Source: Saccharopolyspora kobensis
GTDB lineage: Bacteria; Actinomycetota; Actinomycetes; Mycobacteriales; Pseudonocardiaceae
Assembly (NCBI RefSeq): GCF_900108315.1
Contig: NZ_FNVB01000006.1
Coordinates: forward strand, 392,180 to 456,179
DNA length: 64,000 nucleotides
Direction of reading: 5' to 3'
Shown piece by piece: positions 48,894 to 57,719 of this stretch. The position numbers and the translations under genes are program-made. How positions within the stretch are numbered: the stretch's first letter is position 1; each line of letters begins with the position of its first letter. Below the pieces are notes generated by a model. The model was not told the DNA's origin, did not search any database, and was given only the letters and a program-made list of their open reading frames with translations.

Positions 48894-51110
48894 TCAGCCC
48901 GGGTTTCGATCACCTTCAGTGGTGGCGACCTGCGCGGTTTCCGGTGTGTCCGGGGTCTCCCCGGACTGCTCCGCCGCGCGCCGCCGCTGCCTGGCGCGCA
49001 GGCGCTTGAAGATCCGGCGCGCGGACATGAGCACCAGCAGCGCCGCCGCGCTCAGGGTGATGATCAGGATGAGCGGTCCGTAGTTGCCGGACTTGTAGGT
49101 CAGCCGCTTCGTCTCACCGAACTGGGTGCCGGCCTGGGTGCTCACCTTGACGTCGAGGGTGAAGGTCCCGGCGCGCTGCGCCGTGGTCTGCAACCAGAAC
49201 ACCCGCCGCGACTTGGCCGGGACGGTGCCGAACCCGCCGAAGTCGGTCTGCACCTGCACGCCCGGCACCTGCGGGATGTGGAACACCACGCCCACCGTGA
49301 TCGGCAGGTCGTTGACCACGGTCAGCGGCGTCGGGCTGTCCGGCGAGGCGCCCACCAGCTGGGTCGAGGACTCCTCGATGCGGACCATGCCGAAGATCTC
49401 CTCGACGGTCCCCGTGGCCAGCCGCACCCAGTGCTCGGCGGCGCCCGGGTTCCCGCGCCACGCGCTGGACGCGGCGTGCAGCAGCCCGTTGACCAGCGGC
49501 GTGGTGATCCGGCCGCGCTCCACGTCGGAGGCCGGGTCCCGCTCCGAGGACCGGTACAGGTCGCCGACCTTGAAGTTCTGCTCGGCCAGCTGCTTCAACA
49601 CCGGCTGCGGGATCTCCGCCGAACCGGCTTCCACCGGGTAGCTGAGGTCGGCCTCGGGCAGCGTCGCCGGGTCGAGCTCGGGCAGCGAGCGGGGGCGGAT
49701 CAGACCGGCTTCGGTGAGGTGCCGCATGCCGTCGAGCAGTTCGCGAAAGTCGTCGCCGCGGAGGTTCCAGCGGCGCGGCGGCGCCAGCACCGAGGTGGCG
49801 TCGCCGACGGAGCCCTGGGTCGCCCGGAAGGTGAGCGCGCCGAGCGCGTTCTGCGCCGACTCCAGCTGCGCGACCGGCGGCGAGAGATCGGTGGTCTTCC
49901 TCTCGGTGTCGCGCAGCGGGTCGAGCGCGCTGGTCATCAGCGGGTCGATCGGGATGGCGGTCATGTCGCGGCCGCGGATGCGCACCGGGTCCAGCGAGCC
50001 GGCCGGGATGTTCAACGACTGCGGCTCCAGCAGCGCGGTGCCGGGCAGGTCGCCGCTCGCCGGATCGGCCAGCGCTCCTTCGACCGGCCACAGCACGCTG
50101 CGCGGTTCGACACCCAGCACGTTCTTGTCCTTGAGCAGGTCGGCGCCGTCCAGCGCGATGTCTACCAGGTCGGGCAGCCCGGCGCGGGCGAGCGCCGCCA
50201 CGTCGGCGTCGGCGTAGGGCAGCGCGATCACGCACCGGCCCGAGGTGACCTCCCGCAGCTTGCTCATCCAGAGGTTCGCGGCACCGGTGCCGATCCCGTC
50301 GGCGAGTCTGCCGTCGGGCTGTTGCACCTGGTACGGCGTCTGCATCGCGCGGACCGTGATCAGCAGGTCCGGGTCGATGGCGAAGCACAGCGCGCTGCCC
50401 ATCGGCGAGCCCGCGGGCGCGCTGTCGGCCACCGCCTGCAGCAGGTCGTGCAGCCGTCCGCCGGGCGCCAGCGAAGTGGACAGCGTGTCGTCGACCAGCA
50501 CCGGGCGCATGCCGGGCAGCGGCTCGCGCACCAGCCGCGGGTAGTCGACGAGCGGCACCAGCATGCTGACCTCGGTGGGGTGCGCGGGCGGCGGCGCCGG
50601 ACTGCCCGGGGTGCTGAGCACCGGCAGCAGGAAGCGGGATTCGGCGATCCGCGCCCGGCCGCCCACCGCGGGCACGCCGTTGACGTTGACCAGCAGCGGG
50701 TAGACGCCGGGCTGGGTGAGCTGCAGCGAGTTCGGGCCGGTCAGCGGGATGCGCAGCTCGATGTCGATCCGCTGGCCGGGAGCCAGGCCGTCCGCGACCG
50801 AGGTGAACGCGGGTTCGGTGACCGTCGGGGTGGCGCTGCGCATGGCGCGCTGCACGGCGGGTTCGTTGGTGGCCGGGTTGCCGCGCTGGACGCGGGCCTC
50901 GATGCCGTTGATCGGGGTGTCGCCGGTGTTGGTCAACCGGCCGGAGATGACCACCTCGCCGGGGCCGCCGTCCGCGACCACCGACGGGGTGACTTTCGTC
51001 ACGTCAAGATGGGCGGGGCTGTCGCCCTGCGCCGCGGCCGGCGGCGCCAAGGCCACCGGGAGACCTGCGAAAACCAGCACCGCGACCATCGCGGCCAGCA
51101 GAAACCTCAA
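48894..51110 (-). CDS. Secreted/membrane protein of DUF6049 type (Rv3909-like)
   Basis: 738 aa. Signal peptide [23 protein letters not shown]..., large extracytoplasmic part beginning [29 protein letters not shown] (immunoglobulin-like), and a C-terminal TM helix [20 protein letters not shown] before a basic tail. Position next to murJ and mutT matches mycobacterial Rv3909. Start is TTG 51110, overlapping the NUDIX stop; a downstream ATG 51089 is possible. Function unknown. Confidence 0.85.
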   Translation of the reverse strand: MRFLLAAMVAVLVFAGLPVALAPPAAAQGDSPAHLDVTKVTPSVVADGGPGEVVISGRLTNTGDTPINGIEARVQRGNPATNEPAVQRAMRSATPTVTEPAFTSVADGLAPGQRIDIELRIPLTGPNSLQLTQPGVYPLLVNVNGVPAVGGRARIAESRFLLPVLSTPGSPAPPPAHPTEVSMLVPLVDYPRLVREPLPGMRPVLVDDTLSTSLAPGGRLHDLLQAVADSAPAGSPMGSALCFAIDPDLLITVRAMQTPYQVQQPDGRLADGIGTGAANLWMSKLREVTSGRCVIALPYADADVAALARAGLPDLVDIALDGADLLKDKNVLGVEPRSVLWPVEGALADPASGDLPGTALLEPQSLNIPAGSLDPVRIRGRDMTAIPIDPLMTSALDPLRDTERKTTDLSPPVAQLESAQNALGALTFRATQGSVGDATSVLAPPRRWNLRGDDFRELLDGMRHLTEAGLIRPRSLPELDPATLPEADLSYPVEAGSAEIPQPVLKQLAEQNFKVGDLYRSSERDPASDVERGRITTPLVNGLLHAASSAWRGNPGAAEHWVRLATGTVEEIFGMVRIEESSTQLVGASPDSPTPLTVVNDLPITVGVVFHIPQVPGVQVQTDFGGFGTVPAKSRRVFWLQTTAQRAGTFTLDVKVSTQAGTQFGETKRLTYKSGNYGPLILIITLSAAALLVLMSARRIFKRLRARQRRRAAEQSGETPDTPETAQVATTEGDRNPG

Positions 51111-51664
51111 CCCGGCTCCGTCCCGCTACCTCGCACCGGACGGGCCCCGAGCCGATCGCCCGCCCCGTCCGCACCGTCGCCGCGCATGCTCAGCGCGCGG
51201 CGCACCAGCCGACGCTCGTCGGCGTAGGCCAGCACCTCGTCCAGTTCACCAAGCGGCACCCACGCCACCTCGGTGACCTCCACGTCCTCGTCGGAAAGCT
51301 CACCGCCCACCGCATCCAGCAGGAAGTGGTGCACGGTCTTGTGTATGCGCCGGTTGCCCGCGACGAACCAGTAGTCGATGGTGCCGATCGGGTTCACGAC
51401 GCGACCGATGATCCCGGTCTCCTCGGCGACCTCGCGCACCGCGGTCTGCTCCGGGGTCTCACCGGCCTCGATGTGCCCCTTCGGCAGCGACCACAGCAGT
51501 CGGCCCTTGCGGTCCAGCCTCCCGATGATCGCAGCGCGCTCTTCGCTGCCGTTGACCACCAGCCCGCCCGCGGACGTCTCGTCGACGGTCCGCAGCCTGC
51601 GCCGCCGGCGTCGGTTCCGACGCCCCGGCTGAGCACCGCCGGAGCGGCCGGGCGACGGGGGCAT
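51107..51664 (-). CDS. NUDIX hydrolase (MutT4-like)
   Basis: 185 aa. NUDIX box [23 protein letters not shown] (G x5 E x7 REUxEExGU). Hydrolyses nucleoside diphosphate-linked compounds; possible (d)NTP sanitation. Basic N-terminus [13 protein letters not shown] 51664 chosen; the longer upstream frame lacks domain support. Divergent from pcnA. Confidence 0.85.
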   Translation of the reverse strand: MPPSPGRSGGAQPGRRNRRRRRRLRTVDETSAGGLVVNGSEERAAIIGRLDRKGRLLWSLPKGHIEAGETPEQTAVREVAEETGIIGRVVNPIGTIDYWFVAGNRRIHKTVHHFLLDAVGGELSDEDVEVTEVAWVPLGELDEVLAYADERRLVRRALSMRGDGADGAGDRLGARPVRGSGTEPG

Positions 51665-51888
51665 GCAGCCGATGGTAGTGCGTGCGTGTTTCCAGCGGCC
51701 GACTTGCGTGGCGGTGCGGGTGGCGGAATCACCGAGGTCACCTGAATGCGCCGCGGGCTTCGGCGGCGGGGCCCGTTTTGGCTGCTCATGGGCCTTGAGC
51801 GTGTTGGAGCGCCGTAGCGCGGCGAAACGCTCGCGGGCGGACATGCCGTCGCTCGGGCGTCGTGCGGCGGCCGATATCCTGGTAAATC

Positions 51889-53379
51889 GTGTCCTCTCCT
51901 TCGCACCACGACCCCGCTTCGTCCGCCGAGCTGCAGGCGCGCGAGCGCCAAGCGCAGCGCAACGCCGTGGTCGAGCTCGTCCGGGTCGCACCCGTCGCGG
52001 AGGAGCTCGCCGAGCGGTTCACCGCTGCCGGGCACCGGTTGTTCCTGGTCGGCGGCAGCGTGCGGGACGCGCTGCTGGGCAGGCTGGGCACCGATCTGGA
52101 CTTCACCACCGAGGCCCGGCCGGAGCAGGTCCGCGAGCTGCTGAACGGCTGGGCCGAGACGATCTGGGACACCGGGATCGAGTTCGGCACCCTCGGCGCC
52201 TACCGGCACGGGACGACGGTGGAGATCACCACCTTCCGCGCCGACACCTACGACCGGGTGGGTCGCAACCCCGACGTCGCCTTCGGCGATTCCATCGACG
52301 GCGACCTGGTGCGCCGCGACTTCACCGTGAACGCGATGGCCATCGAGCTGCCGAGCCGGACGTTCGTCGACCGGCACGACGGGATGGCCGACCTGGCGGC
52401 GCGGCGGCTGGACACCCCGGCCGCCCCGGAGGACTCCTTCGCCGACGACCCGCTGCGCATGCTGCGCGCCGCCCGGTTCGTCTCCCAGCTCGGGTTCACC
52501 GCCAGCGACCGGGTGGTCCGGGCGATGACCGACATGGCCGCCGAGATCGCCCGGATCACCCCGGAGCGCGTCCAGGTCGAGCTGTCCAAGCTGCTGTGCG
52601 GCGAGTTCCCGCGGCGCGGTGTCGAACTGCTGGTGGAGACCGGGCTGGCCGATCACGTGCTGCCCGAGGTGCCCGCGATGAAGCTGGAGATCGACGAGCA
52701 CCACCAGCACAAGGACGTCTACAGCCACTCGCTGACCGTGCTGGACCAGGCGATCGACCTGGAGCGCGCGGCGGACCCGGACGGCGAACCGGACCTGGTG
52801 CTGCGGCTGGCCGCGCTGCTGCACGACATCGGCAAGCCCGGCACCCGGCGCTTCGAGTCCGGCGGCGGGGTGAGCTTCCACCACCACGAGGTGGTCGGCG
52901 CGAAGATGGCCCGCAAGCGGCTGCGCGCGCTGCGCTACCCCAAGGACGTGATCAACCAGGTCGCCGACCTGGTGTTCCTGCACCTGCGGTTCCACGGTTA
53001 CAGCGACGGACAGTGGACCGACTCGGCGGTGCGCCGCTACGTCAACGACGCGGGCCCGCTGCTGCCCCGGCTGCACAAGCTGGTGCGCGCCGACTGCACG
53101 ACCCGCAACAAGCGCAAGGCGGCGGGCCTGCAGCGCGCCTACGACGATCTCGAGGAGCGCATCGCCCGGATCGAGGCGGCGGAGGACCTGGCGAAGGTCC
53201 GGCCGGATCTGGACGGCAACGAGATCATGCGGCTGCTCGGCGTCGAGCCCGGTCCGGTGGTCGGCAAGGCCTGGAAGCACTTGAAGGAGCTGCGCCTCGA
53301 CCGCGGGCCGATGTCTCACGAGGAAGCTGTCGAGGAGCTCTACAAGTGGGCCCGCGAGCAGGGCATCGACGTTCCCTGA
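51889..53379 (+). CDS. pcnA: CCA-adding tRNA nucleotidyltransferase
   Basis: 496 aa. Pol beta-like head with [26 protein letters not shown], metal site DLDF, then [11 protein letters not shown] and the HD domain [16 protein letters not shown]. Adds or repairs CCA on tRNAs, needed here because the tRNA genes in this window lack CCA. GTG start after GTAAATC. Confidence 0.93.
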   Translation: MSSPSHHDPASSAELQARERQAQRNAVVELVRVAPVAEELAERFTAAGHRLFLVGGSVRDALLGRLGTDLDFTTEARPEQVRELLNGWAETIWDTGIEFGTLGAYRHGTTVEITTFRADTYDRVGRNPDVAFGDSIDGDLVRRDFTVNAMAIELPSRTFVDRHDGMADLAARRLDTPAAPEDSFADDPLRMLRAARFVSQLGFTASDRVVRAMTDMAAEIARITPERVQVELSKLLCGEFPRRGVELLVETGLADHVLPEVPAMKLEIDEHHQHKDVYSHSLTVLDQAIDLERAADPDGEPDLVLRLAALLHDIGKPGTRRFESGGGVSFHHHEVVGAKMARKRLRALRYPKDVINQVADLVFLHLRFHGYSDGQWTDSAVRRYVNDAGPLLPRLHKLVRADCTTRNKRKAAGLQRAYDDLEERIARIEAAEDLAKVRPDLDGNEIMRLLGVEPGPVVGKAWKHLKELRLDRGPMSHEEAVEELYKWAREQGIDVP

Positions 53380-53534
53380 TCGGGAATCCGCAGGTCAGAG
53401 CTTCAGTAGTAATACTGCGTGTTAACTCTCGCTGTTAGCTGTGACTGCTGAGCATTGAGTGCTGCAGATTTCGGCGGCCGGTGCGGCAATGTTCGGTCCA
53501 GGTGGGTCCGTGCACGGGCAACCAGTGAGATCAT

Positions 53535-54113
53535 GTGCAGGTGGGATCAGACGCGGACGTGGAACCGGGGACGCTGCTCGTCGCCGCCCCACAGCTGCTC
53601 GACCGGAACTTCCGGCGGACCGTCGTGTACGTCATTCACCACCGCGCCGAGGGCACCCTGGGCGTCGTGCTGAACCGGCCGAGCGAGGTCACCGTGGGCG
53701 AGGTGCTGCCGAAGTGGGGCGAGCACGCGAGCGAGCCGCAGTCGTTGTTCGTCGGCGGCCCGGTCGAGCAGCGCACCGCGATCTGCCTGGCCGCGCTGCG
53801 CGCCGGTGAGGACACCGGGACGGTCTCCGGCATGGTCGGCGTCCGCGGCCCGGTCGGGCTGGTCGACCTCGACGGCGATCCGGCGGACCTGGTGCCGAAG
53901 GCGCGCGGGCTGCGCTTCTTCGCCGGGTACGCGGGCTGGGAGCCCGGCCAGCTGGCGGGCGAGATCGAGCGCGGCGACTGGATCGTGGTGCCCGCGCTGC
54001 CGGACGACGTGATCGCCGACCCGGGTGCCGAGCTGTGGGGCCGGGTCCTGCGCCGCCAGGGGCCGCCGCTGGCGTTCCTCGCCACCCACCCCGGAGACGT
54101 CCGCCTGAACTGA
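53535..54113 (+). CDS. YqgE/AlgH family protein (UPF0301)
   Basis: 192 aa. Family start LEPGTLLVAAPQLLDRNFRRTVVYVIHH and GVVLNRPSEVTVGEVLP, ending PPLAFLATHPGDVRLN. Function unknown. GTG 53535; a second GTG two codons later is an alternative. Confidence 0.93.
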   Translation: MQVGSDADVEPGTLLVAAPQLLDRNFRRTVVYVIHHRAEGTLGVVLNRPSEVTVGEVLPKWGEHASEPQSLFVGGPVEQRTAICLAALRAGEDTGTVSGMVGVRGPVGLVDLDGDPADLVPKARGLRFFAGYAGWEPGQLAGEIERGDWIVVPALPDDVIADPGAELWGRVLRRQGPPLAFLATHPGDVRLN

Positions 54114-54124
54114 ACGGGGAAAGC

Positions 54125-54481
54125 ATGGACTTGCGAAGCGTGACGGTCGGGATGCCGGTCAGCGACCTGCGCCGCGCCGTGGAGTGGTACCAGCGCGTGT
54201 TCGACCTCGCCGAGCCGGATCTCGAACCGGCCGACGGAGTGGTGGAGTTCCGGCTCGGCTCGATCTGGCTGCAGCTCGGCGAGGAGCCGACCGCCCGCTC
54301 CGGCGCCGAGGTCGTGACCCGCTTCGACGTCGCCGACGTCGCGGCGGAGCGGGAGCGGCTGGCCGGGCTCGGCGTCGAGGTCGGAGCGCTCGAGCACGTC
54401 CCCGGCGCGGTGGACTACTTCGACTTCGCCGATCCCGACGGCAACCGGCTCAGCTTCTACACCGAGCTGCCCCAGGGCTGA
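54125..54481 (+). CDS. VOC-family (glyoxalase-like) protein
   Basis: 118 aa, one vicinal oxygen chelate repeat pair. Starts VGMPVSDLRRAVEWYQRVFDL, ends VDYFDFADPDGNRLSFYTEL. Likely a metal-dependent isomerase or resistance protein of unknown substrate. ATG after GGGGAAAGC. Confidence 0.85.
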   Translation: MDLRSVTVGMPVSDLRRAVEWYQRVFDLAEPDLEPADGVVEFRLGSIWLQLGEEPTARSGAEVVTRFDVADVAAERERLAGLGVEVGALEHVPGAVDYFDFADPDGNRLSFYTELPQG

Positions 54482-54482
54482 G

Positions 54483-54524
54483 TTGTCCCCAGGTTCTGGC
54501 AGTTGTCCACAGGCCTGTGGACAA
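54483..54524. promoter_or_regulatory. DnaA boxes between VOC and corA genes
   Basis: TTGTCCCCA (54483-54491), then inverted perfect boxes TTGTCCACA (54503-54511) and TGTGGACAA (54516-54524). Confidence 0.65.
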
Positions 54525-54526
54525 CT
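54501..54526. terminator. Bidirectional terminator hairpin made of two DnaA boxes
   Basis: Perfect 26-base palindrome (54501-54526) between convergent genes VOC (stop 54481) and corA (stop from 54526). Its arms are DnaA boxes facing outward. Confidence 0.7.
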
Positions 54527-55500
54527 CAGAGCCAGTGGTTGCGGCGGAGGGCCGCGTAGAGCCCGCCGCAGACGCCGACGATCACCGCGATCGCCAGCGG
54601 GTAGCCGAGCCCCCAGTGCAGCTCGGGCATGTGCTCGAAGTTCATCCCGTAGATCCCGCCGACGATGGTGGGCACCAGCGCGATGGCGCCCCACGCCGAG
54701 ATCTTGCGCATGTCCTCGTTCTGCCAGAGACCGGCCCGCGAGAACTGGGCGTCCAGCACCGAGGTCAGCAGCTCGTCGCAGGACTGCAGCTCGCGGCCGG
54801 CCCGGAGCACGTGGTGGGCCACGTCCCGGAAGTGCTGGCGGAGCAGCCCCGGCTCGCCGTTGTCCGGCTGGACCAGCCGGTGCGCCACCGGCAGCAGCGG
54901 CTCCACGGCGTCGCGCGCTTCCAGGACCTCCCGCTTCAGCGCGTACAGATCCGGCGTCACGTCGTCCCGGCCGGGAGCGAACACGCGGTGCTCCAGCCCG
55001 GTGAGGTCGGAGCGGAGCTCGGCGGAGATGGACAGGTAGGCGTCGACGACGGTGTCCGCGATGAGGTAGGCCGCCGCGCGCGGCCCGGCGCCGAGCAGCT
55101 CCGGGTGGTCAGCGGCGCGGCGGTGCGCCTCGGCAGCCGGGTCCCCGGTGCCTTGCACGACGGTGACCAGCACCTTCGGGGTCAGGAACAGGGTCACCTC
55201 GCCGGTGCTGACGGCCGAGGTCGCCTCGGTGTAGCCGAGCACCTTGAGGACGACGTGCTCGCAGTTCGAGTAGTGCTCGACCCGGGCGCGCTGGTGGTCG
55301 TGCGCGGCGTTCTCGACGGCCAGCCGCGGGAGGTCCAGCACCCGGGCGGCATCGCGCAGCACGTCGAGCCTGCTCGGTGGCACCTCCAGCCACACGAAGC
55401 CGTCTTCCGGCACGTTCCGCAGGGAGTCGAGCACGTCCTCATCGGCGATCGCCGAAGAACCGCCGGCGTGGAAGCGGGTGCACCTCAGCATGATGAGCAC
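54526..55500 (-). CDS. corA: CorA-type magnesium/cobalt transporter
   Basis: 324 aa. Large cytoplasmic domain, two C-terminal TM helices with signature GGIYGMNFEHMPEL (GMN motif), ending YAALRRNHWL. Imports Mg2+ or divalent cations. GTG 55500; ATG 55491 is a possible start. Confidence 0.93.
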   Translation of the reverse strand: MLIMLRCTRFHAGGSSAIADEDVLDSLRNVPEDGFVWLEVPPSRLDVLRDAARVLDLPRLAVENAAHDHQRARVEHYSNCEHVVLKVLGYTEATSAVSTGEVTLFLTPKVLVTVVQGTGDPAAEAHRRAADHPELLGAGPRAAAYLIADTVVDAYLSISAELRSDLTGLEHRVFAPGRDDVTPDLYALKREVLEARDAVEPLLPVAHRLVQPDNGEPGLLRQHFRDVAHHVLRAGRELQSCDELLTSVLDAQFSRAGLWQNEDMRKISAWGAIALVPTIVGGIYGMNFEHMPELHWGLGYPLAIAVIVGVCGGLYAALRRNHWL

Positions 55501-55722
55501 GGTGCCACGCGGGCGGTGGCCCGGCGAGCACCGCAGCCGCCGCGCTCGACGAGACCGGCTGGCGGCCCTTCTCCCGGCGCACCGGCCAGCAACCGGTGAT
55601 CGCCATCGAGAACGCGGTGATCACCGGGGGCGTCGATCTGCCCCCTGTTGGAATCCGTCCGCTGGCGGTGTCGAACTCGTCCCCGGCCTCCGGCAGGCGT
55701 GCGCTGCCGGGCCGTGTCGCGG
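55501..55722. other. corA upstream region
   Basis: About 220 bases to the SdpI-like gene end; no structure recognised. Confidence 0.5.
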
Positions 55723-56136
55723 TCAGCCGCGCGGCAGGGCGCTGCAGCAGCCACCCGCGCAGCCGCTGCAACCACCGGCCGCAGCCGGAGCGGGCATCGC
55801 CTCGGCGGCGCGGTTGCCGAGCACGCCGCCGGCGGTCATCAGGACGAACGCCCCCACCAGGCCGAACACCGAGATCATCACCACGGAGAACGTCGAGGCC
55901 AGCATCGGCAGCGACGCACCGGCCAGCACGGCCGCCGCGCCACCGGCCAGCATCGCGGGCCCCGCCGCGCGGTTGGCGACCTCGAACGCCTGGTCGCTGC
56001 TCATGGCGGCGGGAGTGCGGACACCGACGTAGCGGTTGCGGGGAAGCTGCCCCCGCAGCCCCCGGAAGCCGAGCAGCATCAGCGCCGCTCCGCCGAGGAC
56101 CAAGATCGCGCAGAGGATCACCTGAACAGCGAGCAC
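55723..56136 (-). CDS. SdpI-family membrane protein with Cys-rich tail
   Basis: 137 aa. Three TM helices (VQVILCAILVLGGAALMLLGF; AGPAMLAGGAAAVLAGA; VVMISVFGLVGAFVLMTAGG) and the NRYVGVRTPAAMSSDQAF motif of SdpI immunity proteins. Ends GGCSGCAGGCCSALPRG with four to five cysteines. GTG 56136 chosen; an upstream GTG (56157) is possible. Role in toxin immunity is family inference. Confidence 0.75.
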   Translation of the reverse strand: MLAVQVILCAILVLGGAALMLLGFRGLRGQLPRNRYVGVRTPAAMSSDQAFEVANRAAGPAMLAGGAAAVLAGASLPMLASTFSVVMISVFGLVGAFVLMTAGGVLGNRAAEAMPAPAAAGGCSGCAGGCCSALPRG

Positions 56137-56244
56137 CCCACCAGAGTAGGAGAACACCGGACTTGACCTGCGTCACGGTGCGGCTACGACCACCCCGCGG
56201 CCCCCCGAACCTCCCCCACCGCGCTCCGTCCCGCCAAGAACACG

Positions 56245-56286
56245 CAATTTCAATTGAAATTGGCGGGCTGATTTCAATTGAAATTG
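56245..56286. repeat. Palindromic repeat pair upstream of SdpI/esterase genes
   Basis: CAATTTCAATTGAAATTG (56245-56262) and ATTTCAATTGAAAT (56271-56284), centres 24 bases apart. Here the flanking genes are divergent. First half of the composite repeat. Confidence 0.85.
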
Positions 56287-56304
56287 CGGCAGGTACCCGC
56301 AGCC

Positions 56305-56334
56305 GTCGGTGTGTCGGGCGGCCGACACGCCGAC
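56305..56334. repeat. Hairpin inside composite repeat
   Basis: Arms GTCGGTGTGTCGG (56305-56317) and CCGACACGCCGAC (56322-56334), one G-T pair. 20 bases after the preceding motif, as in the copy at 63.8 kb. Confidence 0.8.
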
Positions 56335-56344
56335 GTCGGATGCG

Positions 56345-56358
56345 ATTTCAATTGAAAT
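56345..56358. repeat. Single palindrome motif of composite repeat
   Basis: ATTTCAATTGAAAT, ten bases after the hairpin, same offset as in the copy at 63905. Confidence 0.8.
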
Positions 56359-56431
56359 TGCGCTGCGCCGGGGGTCGAGGCGCAACTTGATCGCCACCTG
56401 CCGGACACCCTGATCGGGTGTGCTGTGGCGC

Positions 56432-57499
56432 ATGGCGAAGAAAATTGCGCTGAGCGGGGTGCTGGCCGCGGGGCTGCTGGTCGCGGCCGCGGCCCCGGCG
56501 ACGGCCGGGCCCGACCGGGTCGAGCTGGTCGGCGAGACCACCCTGCCGCACGCGATGCAGTTCGACGGCACCACCGTCGGCGGGCTCTCCGGGATCGACT
56601 ACAACCCGCAGACCGGGGAATGGGTGCTGATCAGCGACGATCGCTCCGACAAGCAGCCGGCGCGGATCTACACCGGCCGCTTCGAGGCCGGCGAGTTCCG
56701 GCTGACCGGCACGAACCCGCTGCTGCGCCCGGACGGCACCACCTACCCGCAGGGCACCGTGGATCCCGAGGACGTGCGCTGGGACCCGTGGACCGGCGAG
56801 ATCTGGTGGACCAGCGAGGGCGAGCGCGCCCAGCAGCTGATCGACCCGACGGTCCGCCGCGCGAAGGCGGACGGCTCCTTCGCCGGTGACCTGCCGATCG
56901 CCGACAACCTGCGGATGCGGCCGGAGACCGGCCCGAAGCAGAACGAGGTGCTGGAGGGGCTGACGCTGGCGCAGGGCGGCTCCCTGGTGGTCAGCGCCAT
57001 GGAAGGCCCGCTCATCGAAGACGGCGAGTCGCCGACCGCCGAGCACGGCGCGCTGTCCCGGATCACCGTGCAGACCCGCCACGGCCGCGTCCTCGGACAG
57101 TACGCCTACCCGCTGGACCCGGTGTTCGCCGAGTCGCCGACCGGCGGTTTCGCCAACAACGGCGTGACCGCGATCCTGGCCGACCGGGGAGGCGACCACC
57201 TGGTGCTGGAGCGCTCGTTCGTCACCGGCGTCGGCAACTCGGTCCGCCTCTACCGGGTCAACCCGCGCAGCGCCACCGACGTGCGCGACGTCGACTCGCT
57301 GGCCGGCGCCGACGTCCGCCCGCTGCGCAAGGAGCTGGTGGCCGACCTGGGCGACTTCGACCTGAGCACGGTGGACAACGTGGAGGGCATGACCTGGGGC
57401 CCGTGGCTGCCGGACGGCCGCCGCAGCCTGGTCCTGGTCAGCGACGACAACTTCTCCCCCACCCAGACCACCCAGCTGATCACCCTCGCCCTCCGGTGA
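56432..57499 (+). CDS. Secreted phytase-like esterase (esterase-like activity of phytase)
   Basis: 355 aa. Signal peptide MAKKIALSGVLAAGLLVAAAAPATA, then the phytase-like beta-propeller domain: GLSGIDYNPQTGEWVLISDDRSDKQPARIYTG, VDPEDVRWDPWTGEIWWTSEGE, EGMTWGPWLPDGRRSLVLVSDDNF. Predicted exported; hydrolytic specificity not shown. ATG 56432 preferred over GTG 56420 because it starts the signal peptide. Confidence 0.82.
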   Translation: MAKKIALSGVLAAGLLVAAAAPATAGPDRVELVGETTLPHAMQFDGTTVGGLSGIDYNPQTGEWVLISDDRSDKQPARIYTGRFEAGEFRLTGTNPLLRPDGTTYPQGTVDPEDVRWDPWTGEIWWTSEGERAQQLIDPTVRRAKADGSFAGDLPIADNLRMRPETGPKQNEVLEGLTLAQGGSLVVSAMEGPLIEDGESPTAEHGALSRITVQTRHGRVLGQYAYPLDPVFAESPTGGFANNGVTAILADRGGDHLVLERSFVTGVGNSVRLYRVNPRSATDVRDVDSLAGADVRPLRKELVADLGDFDLSTVDNVEGMTWGPWLPDGRRSLVLVSDDNFSPTQTTQLITLALR

Positions 57500-57530
57500 G
57501 CTGACGGGCAAACCGCTTGGCGTCTTCGGC

Positions 57531-57536
57531 TACCCT
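57531..57536 (+). promoter_or_regulatory. Predicted -10 of the leuS leader transcript
   Basis: TACCCT, seven bases before the leader ATG, so the leader peptide would be nearly leaderless. Confidence 0.45.
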
Positions 57537-57542
57537 GGGTGC

Positions 57543-57581
57543 ATGTGCGCCGCGAGGCTGCTTCTTGCGAGGCCGCGTTGA
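57543..57581 (+). CDS. Leucine leader peptide upstream of leuS
   Basis: 12 codons: M C A A R L L L A R P R. The three Leu codons are CTG CTT CTT; CTT is rare in this GC-rich DNA, which should slow ribosomes when Leu-tRNA is scarce. Followed by a terminator before leuS, the layout of ribosome-mediated attenuation. Confidence 0.65.
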   Translation: MCAARLLLARPR

Positions 57582-57610
57582 CCGTCCGTTAGGCGACGTC
57601 AGCGCGGCGA

Positions 57611-57642
57611 CCCCTCATGCCCGGCAGGGCCTGGGGGGTTTT
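57611..57642 (+). terminator. Attenuator terminator before leuS
   Basis: Stem CCCCTCA (57611-57617) with TGGGGGG (57632-57638), inner GCCC/GGGC, then TTTT (57639-57642). About 80 bases before the leuS ATG. Confidence 0.7.
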
Positions 57643-57719
57643 CCATTTTCCGCAGGCGGCACACTAGGAGCGCACGACTCGCGCGTTCGAGGGCGATAGG
57701 CAGGGAAGGACACAAACCG

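Noticed and set aside
57500-57719. T-box riboswitch before leuS
   Set aside because: No T-box consensus or specifier stem found; the leader-peptide model explains the Leu codons and terminator better.
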